A DNA stretch of 64,000 nt from NCBI RefSeq assembly GCF_029051685.1, contig NZ_JAACFT010000003.1:186001-250000 (forward strand), given 5' to 3'. The notes beneath the pieces are model-generated. The model did not search any database and was not told the DNA's origin. It saw only the letters and a program-made list of their open reading frames with translations. Positions 20,711-29,215 of this stretch are shown piece by piece. The DNA comes from Bradyrhizobium sp. CSA207. Lineage in GTDB: Bacteria; Pseudomonadota; Alphaproteobacteria; Rhizobiales; Xanthobacteraceae. Numbering within the stretch: the first letter of the stretch is position 1; every line of letters begins with the position of its first letter. The position numbers and the translations under genes were made by a program.

Positions 20711-21925
20711 TTACGCCGCCAGCGCCTTGCCGAGGTTCTCGGCGACCTTGTCGAGGAAGCCGGTGGTCGACAGCCAGCGCTGGTCGGCGCCGACAAGGAG
20801 CGCGAGGTCCTTGGTCATGTAGCCCTCTTCCACCGTGTCGACACAGACCTTCTCCAGCGTGTCCGCGAACTTGGCGAGCTGCGGATTGTTGTCGAGCTTG
20901 GCGCGGTGGGCGAGGCCACGGGTCCAGGCGAAGATCGACGCGATCGAGTTGGTCGAGGTCTCCTTGCCTTTCTGGTGCTCGCGGTAGTGGCGGGTCACCG
21001 TGCCGTGGGCGGCTTCGGCTTCCACCGTCTTGCCGTCGGGGGTGAGGAGGACCGAGGTCATCAGGCCGAGCGAGCCGTAGCCCTGCGCAACCGTGTCGGA
21101 CTGCACGTCGCCGTCGTAGTTCTTGCAGGCCCAGACGTAGCCGCCGGACCATTTCAGCGCCGAGGCCACCATGTCGTCGATCAGGCGGTGCTCGTAGGTC
21201 AGGCCCTTGGCCTCGAATTCGGTCTTGAACTCGCGGTCGTAGATGTCCTGGAAGATGTCCTTGAAGCGGCCGTCATAGACTTTCAGGATGGTGTTCTTGG
21301 TCGAGAGGTAGACCGGGTAGTTGCGCAGCAGGCCGTAATTGAGCGAGGCGCGGGCGAAGTCGATGATGGAGTCGTCGAGATTGTACATCTCCATGGCGAC
21401 GCCGGCGCCGGGCGCCTTGAACACTTCCTTCTCGATCACGGTGCCGTCCTCGCCGACGAACTTCATCGACAGCGTGCCCTTGCCCGGGAACTTGATGTCC
21501 GTGGCACGGTATTGGTCGCCATAGGCATGACGGCCGATGATGATCGGCTTGCTCCAGCCGGGAACCAGGCGCGGCACGTTCTTGCAGATGATCGGCTCGC
21601 GGAAGATGCAGCCGCCGAGGATGTTGCGGATGGTGCCGTTCGGCGACTTCCACATCTGCTTGAGGCCAAACTCCTTCACCCGGGCCTCATCCGGGGTAAT
21701 GGTGGCGCACTTGACGCCGACGCCGACCTTCTTGATGGCTTCGGCGGCGTCGATGGTGACCTGATCGTTGGTCTGGTCGCGGTGCTCCATCCCCAGGTCG
21801 AAATACATCAGCTCGACATCGAGGAACGGGTTGATCAGCTTGTCCTTGATGTACTGCCAGATGATCCGGGTCATCTCGTCGCCATCGAGCTCGACGACGG
21901 GGTTGGTCACCTTGATTTTTGCCAT
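20711..21925 (-). CDS. icd: NADP-dependent isocitrate dehydrogenase
   Basis: 404 aa, the homodimeric eukaryote-like NADP-IDH type found in rhizobia. It oxidises isocitrate to 2-oxoglutarate, giving NADPH and the carbon skeleton for ammonia assimilation. It opens [42 protein letters not shown] is the substrate-binding segment, [24 protein letters not shown] the metal/NADP part and [19 protein letters not shown] the family signature. Monocistronic; upstream lies 335 bases shared with the divergent methyltransferase gene. Confidence 0.97.
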   Translation of the reverse strand: MAKIKVTNPVVELDGDEMTRIIWQYIKDKLINPFLDVELMYFDLGMEHRDQTNDQVTIDAAEAIKKVGVGVKCATITPDEARVKEFGLKQMWKSPNGTIRNILGGCIFREPIICKNVPRLVPGWSKPIIIGRHAYGDQYRATDIKFPGKGTLSMKFVGEDGTVIEKEVFKAPGAGVAMEMYNLDDSIIDFARASLNYGLLRNYPVYLSTKNTILKVYDGRFKDIFQDIYDREFKTEFEAKGLTYEHRLIDDMVASALKWSGGYVWACKNYDGDVQSDTVAQGYGSLGLMTSVLLTPDGKTVEAEAAHGTVTRHYREHQKGKETSTNSIASIFAWTRGLAHRAKLDNNPQLAKFADTLEKVCVDTVEEGYMTKDLALLVGADQRWLSTTGFLDKVAENLGKALAA

Positions 21926-22260
21926 GATCGGGGAAGCCTCTTGGGAACGGCGCTATTGGCGCGCCACGGGAATATCCGCCGCCTCTTAGCACCGGGACGC
22001 GGCGGGCGAAAGCCAAGGGATTATGCAGTTTTAGCTCATCCAGCTTCCGCAGATGGGCAGCGGCCGCCCGCCGCTCGGTTGGGGTCGGCTGAGGTTTCAG
22101 GAGAGATTCAAAAGTCGAATCCAACCCGTTATTTCCCTTGAGAATTTTGTCAGGACAGGCAAACGACAGGCGCGCGGGACGGCCGGCCGGTGGCTGGCTT
22201 GAATCAAAACCTGAGGCGGCCGCTCCAAGGCCTTGAGAGAAAGCGTGAAAGCAAAGCAAG
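21926..22260. other. Intergenic region between divergent icd and the methyltransferase gene
   Basis: 335 bases that must hold both promoters. I see no convincing gene. The minus strand from about 22130 has a protein-like stretch (STFESLLKPQPTPTERR) in a frame open into icd, but it lacks a proper start and stop. No known operator was recognised. Confidence 0.4.
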
Positions 22261-23466
22261 ATGTCTGGGACTGACAAGAGCAAGGCGGGCCTCGCCCTCG
22301 ATGGTCCCATCGTGATCCTGGTCGAGCCGCAGCTCGGCGAAAATATCGGCATGGCCGCGCGCGCCATGGGCAACTTTGCCCTGAGCTCCTTGCGCATCGT
22401 CAACCCGCGCGACGGCTGGCCCAACATCGCCGCCCAGCGTGCGGCGGCAGGCGCCGACCACATCCTGGAGCGAGTCGAATTGTTCGACACGGTCGAGCAG
22501 GCGGTCGCCGATCTCGACCTCTTGTTCGCCACCAGTGCGCGCGCACATGACCAGGCCAAGCCGGTGGTCGGGCCGGAGGCGGCCGCGACCGAGATGGCGG
22601 GGCACATCGCGACCGGGGGCAAGGCCGGCATCCTGTTCGGCCGGGAGCGCTGGGGCCTGACCAATGAGGAGGTCGGCCTCGCCAACCGCATCGTCACCTT
22701 TCCGGTCAATCCGGGTTTTGCCTCGCTGAACCTCGCCCAGGCCGTGCTGCTGGTCGGCTACGAATGGTTCAAGCGCGCGACGTCGGGCGCGCTGCCGCAC
22801 AGCATGCCCGAGCGATCCGAGCGCGCCTCGCAGCACCAGATCCAGGCCTTCTTCGAGAACCTGATCCGCGAGCTCGACAAGGTCGAGTTTCTGCGCCCGG
22901 CCGAGAAGCGCGACACCATGCTGGTCAACCTGCGCAACATCTTTACCCGCATGGACCCGACCAAGCAGGACATGCACACCCTGCACGGCGTGGTGATGGC
23001 GATCGCGGAGGGACGCAAAGGCCCTGCCAAGGGCGGCGTGCTCGATGGCGAGCAGGCGACGCGGCTGCGCGCGCTTCTGGCCGAGCACGGGCAGGGTGGG
23101 GCACCCGACAGCGGCAGCACGGTGCGCGGGCTCGCGCGCCTGCTCCGCCGCAACCCGACTGATGCCGAGCGCCTGCTGTGGCAGGCCCTGACCCGCGACC
23201 GCCGCTTCGCAGGTGGGTTCAAGCGCCAGACCCCTGTGGGGCGGCACATCCCGGACTTCGTCTCATTCCCGCACCGGATCGCGATCGAGCTGGTCAATCC
23301 GGGCGAGGGCGAGACGATTGCCGCTGACCGCGCGGCGCGGCGCAGCTGGCTCGAGGCACGCGACTATCGGGTGATCGAGATGCGGGCTGCGGACGTGGAG
23401 CGGGATCTGGCGGCCGAACTGGCGCGGCTTGAGAGGATGATCGCCGAAGGATCGGGTGCTTCGTAG
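22261..23466 (+). CDS. TrmJ-like RNA methyltransferase fused to a DUF559 domain
   Basis: 401 aa. Residues 1-260 are a SPOUT (TrmH/TrmJ group) methyltransferase: VEPQLGENIGMAARAMGNFAL (motif 1), FGRERWGLTNEEV (motif 2) and NPGFASLNLAQAVLLVGYEWF (motif 3, the knot). TrmJ methylates the 2'-O of nucleotide 32 in tRNA. Residues about 290-395 form a second domain: LARLLRRNPTDAERLLWQAL, FKRQTPVGRHIPDF, then RRSWLEARDYRVIEM, the pattern of DUF559, a Vsr/restriction-fold domain. The usual IELDG is IELVN here, so the acidic site is incomplete and nuclease activity is doubtful. A decayed copy of the 3' end lies at 24248. Confidence 0.85.
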   Translation: MSGTDKSKAGLALDGPIVILVEPQLGENIGMAARAMGNFALSSLRIVNPRDGWPNIAAQRAAAGADHILERVELFDTVEQAVADLDLLFATSARAHDQAKPVVGPEAAATEMAGHIATGGKAGILFGRERWGLTNEEVGLANRIVTFPVNPGFASLNLAQAVLLVGYEWFKRATSGALPHSMPERSERASQHQIQAFFENLIRELDKVEFLRPAEKRDTMLVNLRNIFTRMDPTKQDMHTLHGVVMAIAEGRKGPAKGGVLDGEQATRLRALLAEHGQGGAPDSGSTVRGLARLLRRNPTDAERLLWQALTRDRRFAGGFKRQTPVGRHIPDFVSFPHRIAIELVNPGEGETIAADRAARRSWLEARDYRVIEMRAADVERDLAAELARLERMIAEGSGAS

Positions 23467-23554
23467 CGGGTAGCTTAGGGCGTGTCCGCTCTACCCTCGG
23501 GAGGCAGGACTACCGCATATGAACAAGAACGTGGCTGGAAGCTTGCCCGCGGCC

Positions 23555-23675
23555 AATCCTTCGAGACGCCCGCCTACGGCCGGCCCTCAGGATGAGGTCG
23601 CGTTCTGCGGCGAGAGATCTGCCCCCTCATGGTGAGGAGCCCGCCAAAGCGGGCGTCTCGAACCATGCAGGCCGA
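23555..23675. repeat. Palindromic repeat, TTCGAGACG/CGTCTCGAA family (copy 1)
   Basis: ATCCTTCGAGACGCCCGCC...CCTCAGGATGAGG at the left and CTCATGGTGAGGAGC...GGGCGTCTCGAACCATGCAGGCC at the right, forming an inverted repeat. The same elements occur at 38633-38747 with the two halves in opposite order. Typical Bradyrhizobium intergenic element. Confidence 0.75.
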
Positions 23676-23718
23676 GCGCGTCCGGCGGCCTCCCGCTATC
23701 ATATGCGATAGCTTTGCG

Positions 23719-23751
23719 AGCGAAATCAGCCGGTCCAAATAGTAAATTTAT
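23719..23751. repeat. 33 bp direct repeat, left copy
   Basis: AGCGAAATCAGCCGGTCC followed by AAATAGTAAATTTAT. The copy at 24104-24136 is identical except one base (CCGG against CCCG). The AT-rich end is unusual for this genome. Confidence 0.75.
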
Positions 23752-23907
23752 AGATCTCGTAGGTGGGCAAAGCGAAGCGCGTCGATCAACGAGGTGAAAC
23801 AGAGTTGGTGGGCACGGCGCTACGCGCCTTTGTCTACCCTACGACGCTGCGCGAAGCGCGGTCCGCATGGCGTAACCTACTACTTCTGTGGCCGGGGAAA
23901 TTGAAGA

Positions 23908-23933
23908 GGTGGATTACGCTCCGCTAATCCACC
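23908..23933. repeat. Short hairpin repeat GGTGGATTA/TAATCCACC
   Basis: Perfect 9-bp stem with an 8-base loop (CGCTCCGC). A weaker relative, GGTTA-N8-TAACC with loop TGCTTCGC, occurs near 25417-25440. Small palindromes of this form are scattered in Bradyrhizobium genomes. Confidence 0.6.
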
Positions 23934-24060
23934 CTTCGAAGTGCGTCCGAGCTGCACCTCGCGCTCCACCGCAATCCATGTTGTTCGGGCCGCGGCCAGC
24001 AGCTTCCCGGCTTCATCGTGGAGCGCGGCTTCGGCGGTGCGCTTGCGGCCGTCGCGGCTA
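23934..24060 (-). pseudogene. Remnant of a thioesterase gene (C-terminal part)
   Basis: On the minus strand the frame reads SRDGRKRTAEAALHDEAGKL, LAAARTTWIAVEREVQLG, which matches the C-terminal end of hotdog thioesterases (R-T-A-E-A-A-L-x-D-E-x-G-x-L-L-A-x-A-x-x-T-W-I-A-V). No HGG catalytic region, start codon or rest of the gene is present upstream; the preceding sequence carries the 33-bp repeat instead. The frame runs on to a stop near 23881 through the hairpin repeat. Confidence 0.6.
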
Positions 24061-24103
24061 GTCCGAGAAGAGGTTTTGGAGTTCGCCGGCTGGCGAAATG
24101 ACC

Positions 24104-24136
24104 AGCGAAATCAGCCCGTCCAAATAGTAAATTTAT
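24104..24136. repeat. 33 bp direct repeat, right copy
   Basis: Matches 23719-23751 with a single mismatch. The two copies bracket the thioesterase remnant. Confidence 0.75.
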
Positions 24137-24247
24137 CGTCCGCGGCAATGTCAGCTCCGGGCTCGAGATGCGAAATGCCGAAGCCTTCATAAGTCTGGTT
24201 CAGCCGTCAGAAGCGGACGTCCCACACAATGAGTGCACGCGTACCCG

Positions 24248-24320
24248 CTGGAGCGAGATATCGCGGCGGAGCTGGATCGGCTTGAAGGGATGATCGCCGA
24301 AGGATCGAGTACTTCGCAGG
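24248..24320 (+). pseudogene. Remnant duplicate of the DUF559-domain 3' end
   Basis: 73 bases closely similar to 23395-23467, the last 72 bases of the methyltransferase-DUF559 gene. Translated: LERDIAAELDRLEGMIAEGSSTS against VERDLAAELARLERMIAEGSGAS. The stop TAG of the intact gene is CAG here. No upstream DUF559 sequence is present, so this is a 3' fragment of a second DUF559 gene. Confidence 0.75.
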
Positions 24321-24580
24321 GGCACGCTTTGGGCGCGTGCTCGTGCTCCACTCAGCGCACAAGATACGTCACGTCCACTGACCTTAAGAGGGACAGTGGC
24401 GGCTCGTCCTGTCGAGCTGCGAAGCTCCATTTCAGATGGGCCCCAATTCTGACGAAGCAGGCTTCTTTTGCTCGCGCCAGAGAGACGGTGACAGCGCTTC
24501 GTGTGATCCGCCAATCATGATAGGCTGGCTCTCGGCAGAGGAAGTGTTCAGCCGGTCCTGGACAACAAGGGGGGCTAGCA

Positions 24581-25024
24581 GTGAAATCCTATCTTCAGTC
24601 GCCGGCAGTCGACGAGTTCGCCACGAGGAGAGCTGACGTACTGATCTTGATTGGCCGTATTCTACTTGCCTGGGTATTCGTCGGGAGCGCGTACGCAGCG
24701 CTAGCCAACTTCAGCGGCTCGGTGGGCTATTTGAGGTCCCTGAACCTTCCAGCACCTGAGCTGTTCACTATCGTGAATCTCGCAGTGGAAGCACTGATAT
24801 CCGTTGGTTTGATATTGGGCGTCGGTACGCGCTACTGCGCCGTCCTGACGTTCGTGTTCGTATTGGCGGCAACGATTGTTGCACATCGTTACTGGGAATA
24901 TCCCGCCGGTGCGCAGCAGATGGGTCAATACAACAATTTTTTAAAGAATATCTCGATCATGGGAGGCGCGATGTTGATCTTCGTCACCGGGCCAGGCCGT
25001 TTCAGTTTCGATCGGACCTCATAG
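24581..25024 (+). CDS. DoxX-family membrane protein
   Basis: 147 aa from GTG 24581, preceded by AAGGGGGG. Four predicted membrane segments: VLILIGRILLAWVFVGSAYAAL (about 20-41), LFTIVNLAVEALISVGLILGV, YCAVLTFVFVLAATIVAHRYW and ISIMGGAMLIFVTG. The NFSGSVGYLRSLNLPAPE loop after TM1 and YNNFLKNISIMGGAML near the end are typical of DoxX/DoxD-like proteins. The family takes part in quinone-linked thiosulfate oxidation in archaea; in bacteria the role is mostly unknown. Confidence 0.85.
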   Translation: MKSYLQSPAVDEFATRRADVLILIGRILLAWVFVGSAYAALANFSGSVGYLRSLNLPAPELFTIVNLAVEALISVGLILGVGTRYCAVLTFVFVLAATIVAHRYWEYPAGAQQMGQYNNFLKNISIMGGAMLIFVTGPGRFSFDRTS

Positions 25025-25030
25025 CGGGCA

Positions 25031-25180
25031 TCACTTCACCTTGAGCTTGAACGCGTCCCCGATCGCTCGGCGGATGCTCTTTGCGAGCGGCTTCAAAGCA
25101 TTGCCGACGAAGGCGAAGAGAAGCATCAGCCACGTCGCGAGCGCGGCACACCACAGCACCAATTCCAGTATCTCAGGCAT
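25031..25180 (-). CDS. Small single-span membrane protein
   Basis: 49 aa from ATG 25180, preceded by GAGAGG. MPEILELVLWCAALATWLMLLFAFVGN is one hydrophobic helix, then a basic tail (LKPLAKSIRRAIGDAFKLKVK). The tail is amphipathic and may lie on the membrane. Convergent with DoxX, ending six bases from its stop. No family known. Confidence 0.5.
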   Translation of the reverse strand: MPEILELVLWCAALATWLMLLFAFVGNALKPLAKSIRRAIGDAFKLKVK

Positions 25181-25454
25181 GACGCCTCTCAAAAATATCT
25201 TCTCTGAAATGCGGCAAGTGTTGCTCAATGGCGCCGACACCGCAAGTCGTCTTCAAAGTGGTGGCGCGCCGAAAACACTCGGAATAGGCTTTGGGAACGG
25301 CTTGCTGGCTGCCGGCAGCCTTGCGTCCACGGAAGCAGACCGCGCCGACGACCGCGAAGAGTGATGTCGGTCACGCCAGCTCTGGGCCAGGAGGCGTGAC
25401 AAGAGGCGAGAGAAGCGTGGGTTATGCTTCGCTAACCAACCACCTGCTAAGGAC

Positions 25455-26123
25455 TCACACCGCCTCAAGCTGGTCTGCGCTACGCTTCTTCTTTGCCTTC
25501 GACTGGCTGAGCAGGGGGCCTGCCGCGAGCGCGGCCGTATCGGCCACGCCGGGATCGCGCGAGATCATCGCCGCGACGATGGCGCCGTCGATCAACAGGC
25601 CGAGTTGGTGCGCGAGCACGGCGGGCTCGGCCGAGCCGAGCTCGCCGGCGAGCTTTTCGATGTGGCCGAGCACGATCTTCTTGTGCTTCATCGCGATGTT
25701 GCGGAACAGCTTCTGGTCCTTGTCGTGCTCGCCGACCGCATTGATGAAGGGGCAGCCGTAGAAGCGCTCCTCGGCGAACCAGCTCTTCAGCGCGGGGAAG
25801 ATGCGCGTGAGCTTGGCCTGTGCATCGCCGCCGCCTGCTTCCATGGCGCCGATGAACCATTCGCGCCACTGCTTGCCTTCGCTCTCCAGAACCGCGTTGA
25901 CGAGATTGGTCTTGGAGCCGAACAATTTGTAAAGCGTGGTTTTCGCGGTGCCGGCCTCCTCGATGATCGCATCGATGCCGGTGGCGTTGATTCCGTTTTT
26001 GCAGAACAGATGCGTCGCCGCGCTCAGCAGACGCCCGCGCGCGGATTCGTCGTCGCCCACGCCTGTGTGCGGCGAATTCGATTTCTTCTTCGATGACATC
26101 TTGTTCAGTGACGATTTGGCCAT
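25455..26123 (-). CDS. TetR-family transcriptional regulator
   Basis: 222 aa from ATG 26123. N-terminal HTH: ARGRLLSAATHLFCKNGINATGIDAIIEEAGTAKTTLYKLFGSKTNLVNAVL, the standard TetR DNA-binding domain. The ligand domain contains SWFAEERFYGCPFINAVGEHD, found in the group of TetR proteins near LfrR/YcdC relatives. It is divergent from the OsmC gene, and an ACCGTTCGGT palindrome in the gap at 26324-26333 is a candidate operator, so it probably represses OsmC and/or itself. Ligand unknown. Confidence 0.85.
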   Translation of the reverse strand: MAKSSLNKMSSKKKSNSPHTGVGDDESARGRLLSAATHLFCKNGINATGIDAIIEEAGTAKTTLYKLFGSKTNLVNAVLESEGKQWREWFIGAMEAGGGDAQAKLTRIFPALKSWFAEERFYGCPFINAVGEHDKDQKLFRNIAMKHKKIVLGHIEKLAGELGSAEPAVLAHQLGLLIDGAIVAAMISRDPGVADTAALAAGPLLSQSKAKKKRSADQLEAV

Positions 26124-26293
26124 GGGCTGCAACTTAATCGCAGCCGCGCCGCATCAGCAAGCCGCATCTGTTCCGAGCTGAAAAGATTCGCATGGCAAAG
26201 CGCATCTGCATCGCCTTTGAGCAGGAAGCCCCTGATCAATACGCAGGCAGCGATCGCTAAGCGGCTCCAATGCTTCGCATTTTGATTTTGCAC

Positions 26294-26333
26294 CGGTCTG
26301 GCACGCTCCATGCAAGGAAACAGACCGTTCGGT
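26294..26333. promoter_or_regulatory. Candidate TetR operator upstream of the OsmC gene
   Basis: Contains the perfect palindrome ACCGTTCGGT (26324-26333) and the inverted half-sites CGGTCTG (26294-26300) and CAGACCG (26321-26327), 37 bases before the OsmC ATG. ACCGNNCGGT is a common TetR-family operator core. Confidence 0.45.
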
Positions 26334-26369
26334 ATCCTATCGACTTTCTGATTCCTAGGGAGAAAACTG

Positions 26370-26912
26370 ATGACTGCGGTCGTTCAAAAAACGGTGCTGA
26401 CAGGCTGCCTTGCGCCGATCGACAGAGGCGGGCTCGAGCAACTGATCGCTAGCGGCAAGGCCAATCCGAAGGTCATCAAGACCTTGAAGTGCAAGACGGT
26501 CGCGGAAGGAAAATTCCGCCACGCCAACTATATCCGCAACCTGCCGCCCTACATCGTCGACGAGCCGCCGGGCCTGCTCGGCGATGACACCGCGCCGAAT
26601 CCGTCGGAGGCTTCGCTCGCCGCGCTCGGCTCCTGCCTCGCGGTCGGCCTGCACGCTAATGCCGTGCACCGCGGCTGGATCGTCAACAAGCTCGAGCTTG
26701 AGCTCGAAGGCGACCTCAACATCACCGCGGTTTGGGGCACCGGCGACGTCTCCGACAAGCCGGTCGGCTTCACCGACGTGCGCGTCAGGGTCGACATGGA
26801 ATGCGAGGGCGTCTCGCCGGACGAGATCAATGCGCTGGTCACCCACGTGAAGAAATGGTCGCCGGTCGCCAACACCTTCACCCGTCCGGTCAATCTTGAG
26901 GTCGGCATCTAG
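26370..26912 (+). CDS. OsmC-family protein (organic hydroperoxide reductase-like)
   Basis: 180 aa. Start ATG 26370, with GGGAG upstream. Core OsmC features: LGSCLAVGLHANAVHRG carries the first catalytic cysteine and VRVDMECEGVSPDEINAL the second. OsmC/Ohr proteins reduce organic hydroperoxides by the two cysteines, using lipoylated proteins or thiols. This one belongs to the longer OsmC-like group; its substrate is unknown. The next gene starts 37 bases downstream on the same strand. Confidence 0.85.
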   Translation: MTAVVQKTVLTGCLAPIDRGGLEQLIASGKANPKVIKTLKCKTVAEGKFRHANYIRNLPPYIVDEPPGLLGDDTAPNPSEASLAALGSCLAVGLHANAVHRGWIVNKLELELEGDLNITAVWGTGDVSDKPVGFTDVRVRVDMECEGVSPDEINALVTHVKKWSPVANTFTRPVNLEVGI

Positions 26913-26948
26913 CGCGCGGCGGCAGTGGAAAAGGTGCGGGAGACGATC

Positions 26949-28061
26949 ATGGGGACACTAGCTTTATCGCGGGTCGAAGCTTTGGATCAGCCCGCACCGT
27001 CCATTGCGGGAGAAGTGGCGCGGATCGCGCGGGAGCAGCTTGCGCCGCTCGCCGCCGGCGTCGACGACGGCTCGGTCTATCCGGCCGAGCTGCTGCGCCG
27101 CTTCGGCGAGGTCGGCGCCTGGGGCAGTCACGTGCCGCATGAAGGGCCCGCGGACTTGCGCTGCGCGATCCAGGCGATGGCGGCGATCGGCGAGGTCTGC
27201 GGCGCCACCGCCTTCATGGCGTGGTGCCAGAACACCCTGGTCTGGTACGCCGCCAATTCGACCAATATGAAGCTGGCAAAGCGCTTCGGCGACGGCTTTT
27301 CGACGGGCCGGCTGCTCGGCGGCACCGGGCTGTCCAATCCGATGAAAAGCTTCTTCGGGATCGAGAAGCTCAAGCTGAAGGGACGCAAGGTCGAGGGCGG
27401 CTACGTCGTGCGCGGCGCGCTGCCCTGGGTCTCCAATCTCGGCCCCGATCATTATTTCGGTACCATCTTCGAGCGCGAGGACGAGCCGGGCACCGTCATG
27501 TTCCTTGCCGACTGCGCCGATCCCGCGATCACCCTCGCGCCTTGTAAGCCGTTCCTTGCGATGGACGGCACCGGCACGTACGGCGTGCAGTTTCGCGACG
27601 CCTTCGTGCCGGACGATCTGATCCTGGCCGATCCGGCGGCGCCCTTCGTGAAGAAGATTCGGGCCGGCTTCATCCTGCTCCAGGCCGGCATGGCGCTCGG
27701 CCTGATCCGGGACTGCATTAACATCATGGACGAGGTCGATCGTCCGCTCGGCCACATCAACCGCTATTTGCCGCAGCAGCCAGTGAATTTCCGCGATCTC
27801 GCCGCCGAGCTCGAGGCCGAAACCATGGCGCTGGCGCGCGATCCCTACAATGAAGAGGACACCTATTGGCGCAAGGTGATCGCGCTGCGTTTGCGCGCGG
27901 GCGAAGCCAGCGTCGCGGCGGCGCATGCAGCGATGCTCCATTGTGGCGCGCGCGGTTATCTGAAGAGCCACCGCGCGCAGCGGCGCCTGCGCGAGGCCTA
28001 TTTCGTCGCGATCGTCACGCCCGCCACCAAGCAGTTGCGCAAGATGCTCGCCGACGCCTGA
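26949..28061 (+). CDS. Acyl-CoA dehydrogenase-like flavoprotein
   Basis: 370 aa from ATG 26949 with GGGAG upstream; a GTG at 26925 is possible. The order is an N-terminal helical part (VARIAREQLAPLAAGVDDGSVYPAELLRRFGEVGAWG), a middle beta domain (GGTGLSNPMKSFF ... GGYVVRGALPWVSNLGPDHYFG) and a C-terminal helical part, as in the acyl-CoA dehydrogenase superfamily. The catalytic Glu of classic dehydrogenases is not obvious, so an FMN/FAD monooxygenase-type or dibenzothiophene-type branch is possible. With OsmC, and followed by a sulfurtransferase, it may belong to organosulfur metabolism. Confidence 0.8.
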   Translation: MGTLALSRVEALDQPAPSIAGEVARIAREQLAPLAAGVDDGSVYPAELLRRFGEVGAWGSHVPHEGPADLRCAIQAMAAIGEVCGATAFMAWCQNTLVWYAANSTNMKLAKRFGDGFSTGRLLGGTGLSNPMKSFFGIEKLKLKGRKVEGGYVVRGALPWVSNLGPDHYFGTIFEREDEPGTVMFLADCADPAITLAPCKPFLAMDGTGTYGVQFRDAFVPDDLILADPAAPFVKKIRAGFILLQAGMALGLIRDCINIMDEVDRPLGHINRYLPQQPVNFRDLAAELEAETMALARDPYNEEDTYWRKVIALRLRAGEASVAAAHAAMLHCGARGYLKSHRAQRRLREAYFVAIVTPATKQLRKMLADA

Positions 28062-28114
28062 GTCTACCCGAGTCCACCCCCGAAGACCACTTAACCTCAA
28101 CGGAGAGGCTGCCA

Positions 28115-28993
28115 ATGACGGACGTTCTGATCTCTGCCAGCGAACTTGCCGATCTCTTGAAGACCGAGCCGTGTGTCGTCATCGACACCCGCAACCCCGA
28201 CGCCTACGGCGCCGGGCACCTGCCCAACGCCGTAAACGTGCATGAGATTTTCACCTTTCTCGCGACGTCGACGCCGGAAGGAATGAGCGAGCTGAAGACC
28301 AAGTTCGCCGACGCCTTCGGTGCCGCAGGCCTCTCCGGCAAGGAGACGGCTGTGGTGTATGAGCAGTCGATGAACTCGGGGTTCGGCCAGTCCTGCCGCG
28401 GCTACTATCTGCTCACCATGCTCGGCTACCCCAAGATCAAGGTGCTGCATGGCGGTTTTGATGCCTGGGCCGCAGCTGGCCTGCCGGTCACGAAAGATGT
28501 GCCGGCGCCGGCGAAAGCCTCGTTCTCGATCGTGCCCGAGGCGGGCGAGATCCTGATCGACGCAAAGACCATGTTAGGCGCCCTCGGCAAGCCCGGCATC
28601 GCCATCCTCGACGTGCGCGACGTCGATGAGTGGATCGGCGACAGCTCGTCTCCGTACGGTAAGGATTTCTGCCCGCGCAAGGGCCGCATCCCCGGTGCCG
28701 TGTGGCTGGAATGGTATCGCATGATGAAGCCGACCGCCGAAGGCCCGCGCTTCAAATCCAAGGACGAGATCCTGGCAGAGTGCGCCACTGTCGGCATCTC
28801 GACGACCACGCCGGTCTATCTCTACTGCTTCAAGGGCGCACGCGCCTCGAACACCTTCCTCGCGCTCAAGAACGCCGGCGTGAAGGACGTGCGGATGTAC
28901 TTCGGCTCCTGGAACGAGTGGTCGCGCGATCCGTCGCTGCCGATCGAGCAGGGCTTGCCGATTGCGACGGAGGTCACCACCAAGGCGGCGTGA
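28115..28993 (+). CDS. Two-domain rhodanese-type sulfurtransferase
   Basis: 292 aa. Two rhodanese domains: VVIDTRNPDAYGAGHLPNAVNV in the first and AILDVRDVDEWIG...RIPGAVWLEWY in the second. The active cysteine is in the C-terminal domain (YLYCFKGARASNT); the first domain has YEQSMNSGFG at that place, without cysteine, as usual for the non-catalytic half. Thiosulfate or 3-mercaptopyruvate is the likely donor. GGAGAGG precedes the ATG. It follows the acyl-CoA dehydrogenase-like gene by 53 bases. Confidence 0.9.
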   Translation: MTDVLISASELADLLKTEPCVVIDTRNPDAYGAGHLPNAVNVHEIFTFLATSTPEGMSELKTKFADAFGAAGLSGKETAVVYEQSMNSGFGQSCRGYYLLTMLGYPKIKVLHGGFDAWAAAGLPVTKDVPAPAKASFSIVPEAGEILIDAKTMLGALGKPGIAILDVRDVDEWIGDSSSPYGKDFCPRKGRIPGAVWLEWYRMMKPTAEGPRFKSKDEILAECATVGISTTTPVYLYCFKGARASNTFLALKNAGVKDVRMYFGSWNEWSRDPSLPIEQGLPIATEVTTKAA

Positions 28994-29020
28994 CAGCGCC
29001 CCAGGCCGCCAGACCCGGTC

Positions 29021-29178
29021 CACCTCTCCCGTAGGGAGAGGTCGGATCGCATCGCAAGATGCGATCCGGGTGAGGGGTTACGGCCCCAGTGATTGCTGCG
29101 GCCCCTCCCCCCGATTGCGCTGGACGACGCTTCGCATCGCCAGACGCAATCCGACCTCTCCCCGCTGGGGAGAGGTGA
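29021..29178. repeat. Palindromic repeat, CACCTCTCCC family
   Basis: Left arm CACCTCTCCCGTAGGGAGAGGTCGGAT with GCATCGCAAGATGCGATCC, right arm GCATCGCCAGACGC...CCGACCTCTCCCCGCTGGGGAGAGGTG. Both ends are small hairpins and the whole is an inverted repeat. It lies between two convergent genes and may terminate both transcripts. Confidence 0.75.
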
Positions 29179-29215
29179 ACCTCGACGCATCGACCGTTTC
29201 CAGTCTCACCACTCT

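Larger units (their letters stand above)
23467..24580. other. Decayed intergenic region with gene remnants and repeats
   Basis: 1.1 kb without an intact gene. In order it holds a palindromic repeat (23555-23675), the first copy of a 33-bp direct repeat (23719-23751), a repeat-like segment with GTGGGCACGGCGCTACGCGCC (about 23800-23845), a GGTGGATTA/TAATCCACC hairpin (23908-23933), a thioesterase remnant (minus strand), the second 33-bp copy (24104-24136), a DUF559 3' remnant (24248-24320) and the DoxX promoter region. Confidence 0.6.

Noticed and set aside
21930..22140. Minus-strand protein-like stretch with STFESLLKPQPTPTERR upstream of icd
   Set aside because: No ATG or good ribosome site, and its frame runs on through the icd start out of phase without a proper stop. 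A gene remnant is possible, but not supported.
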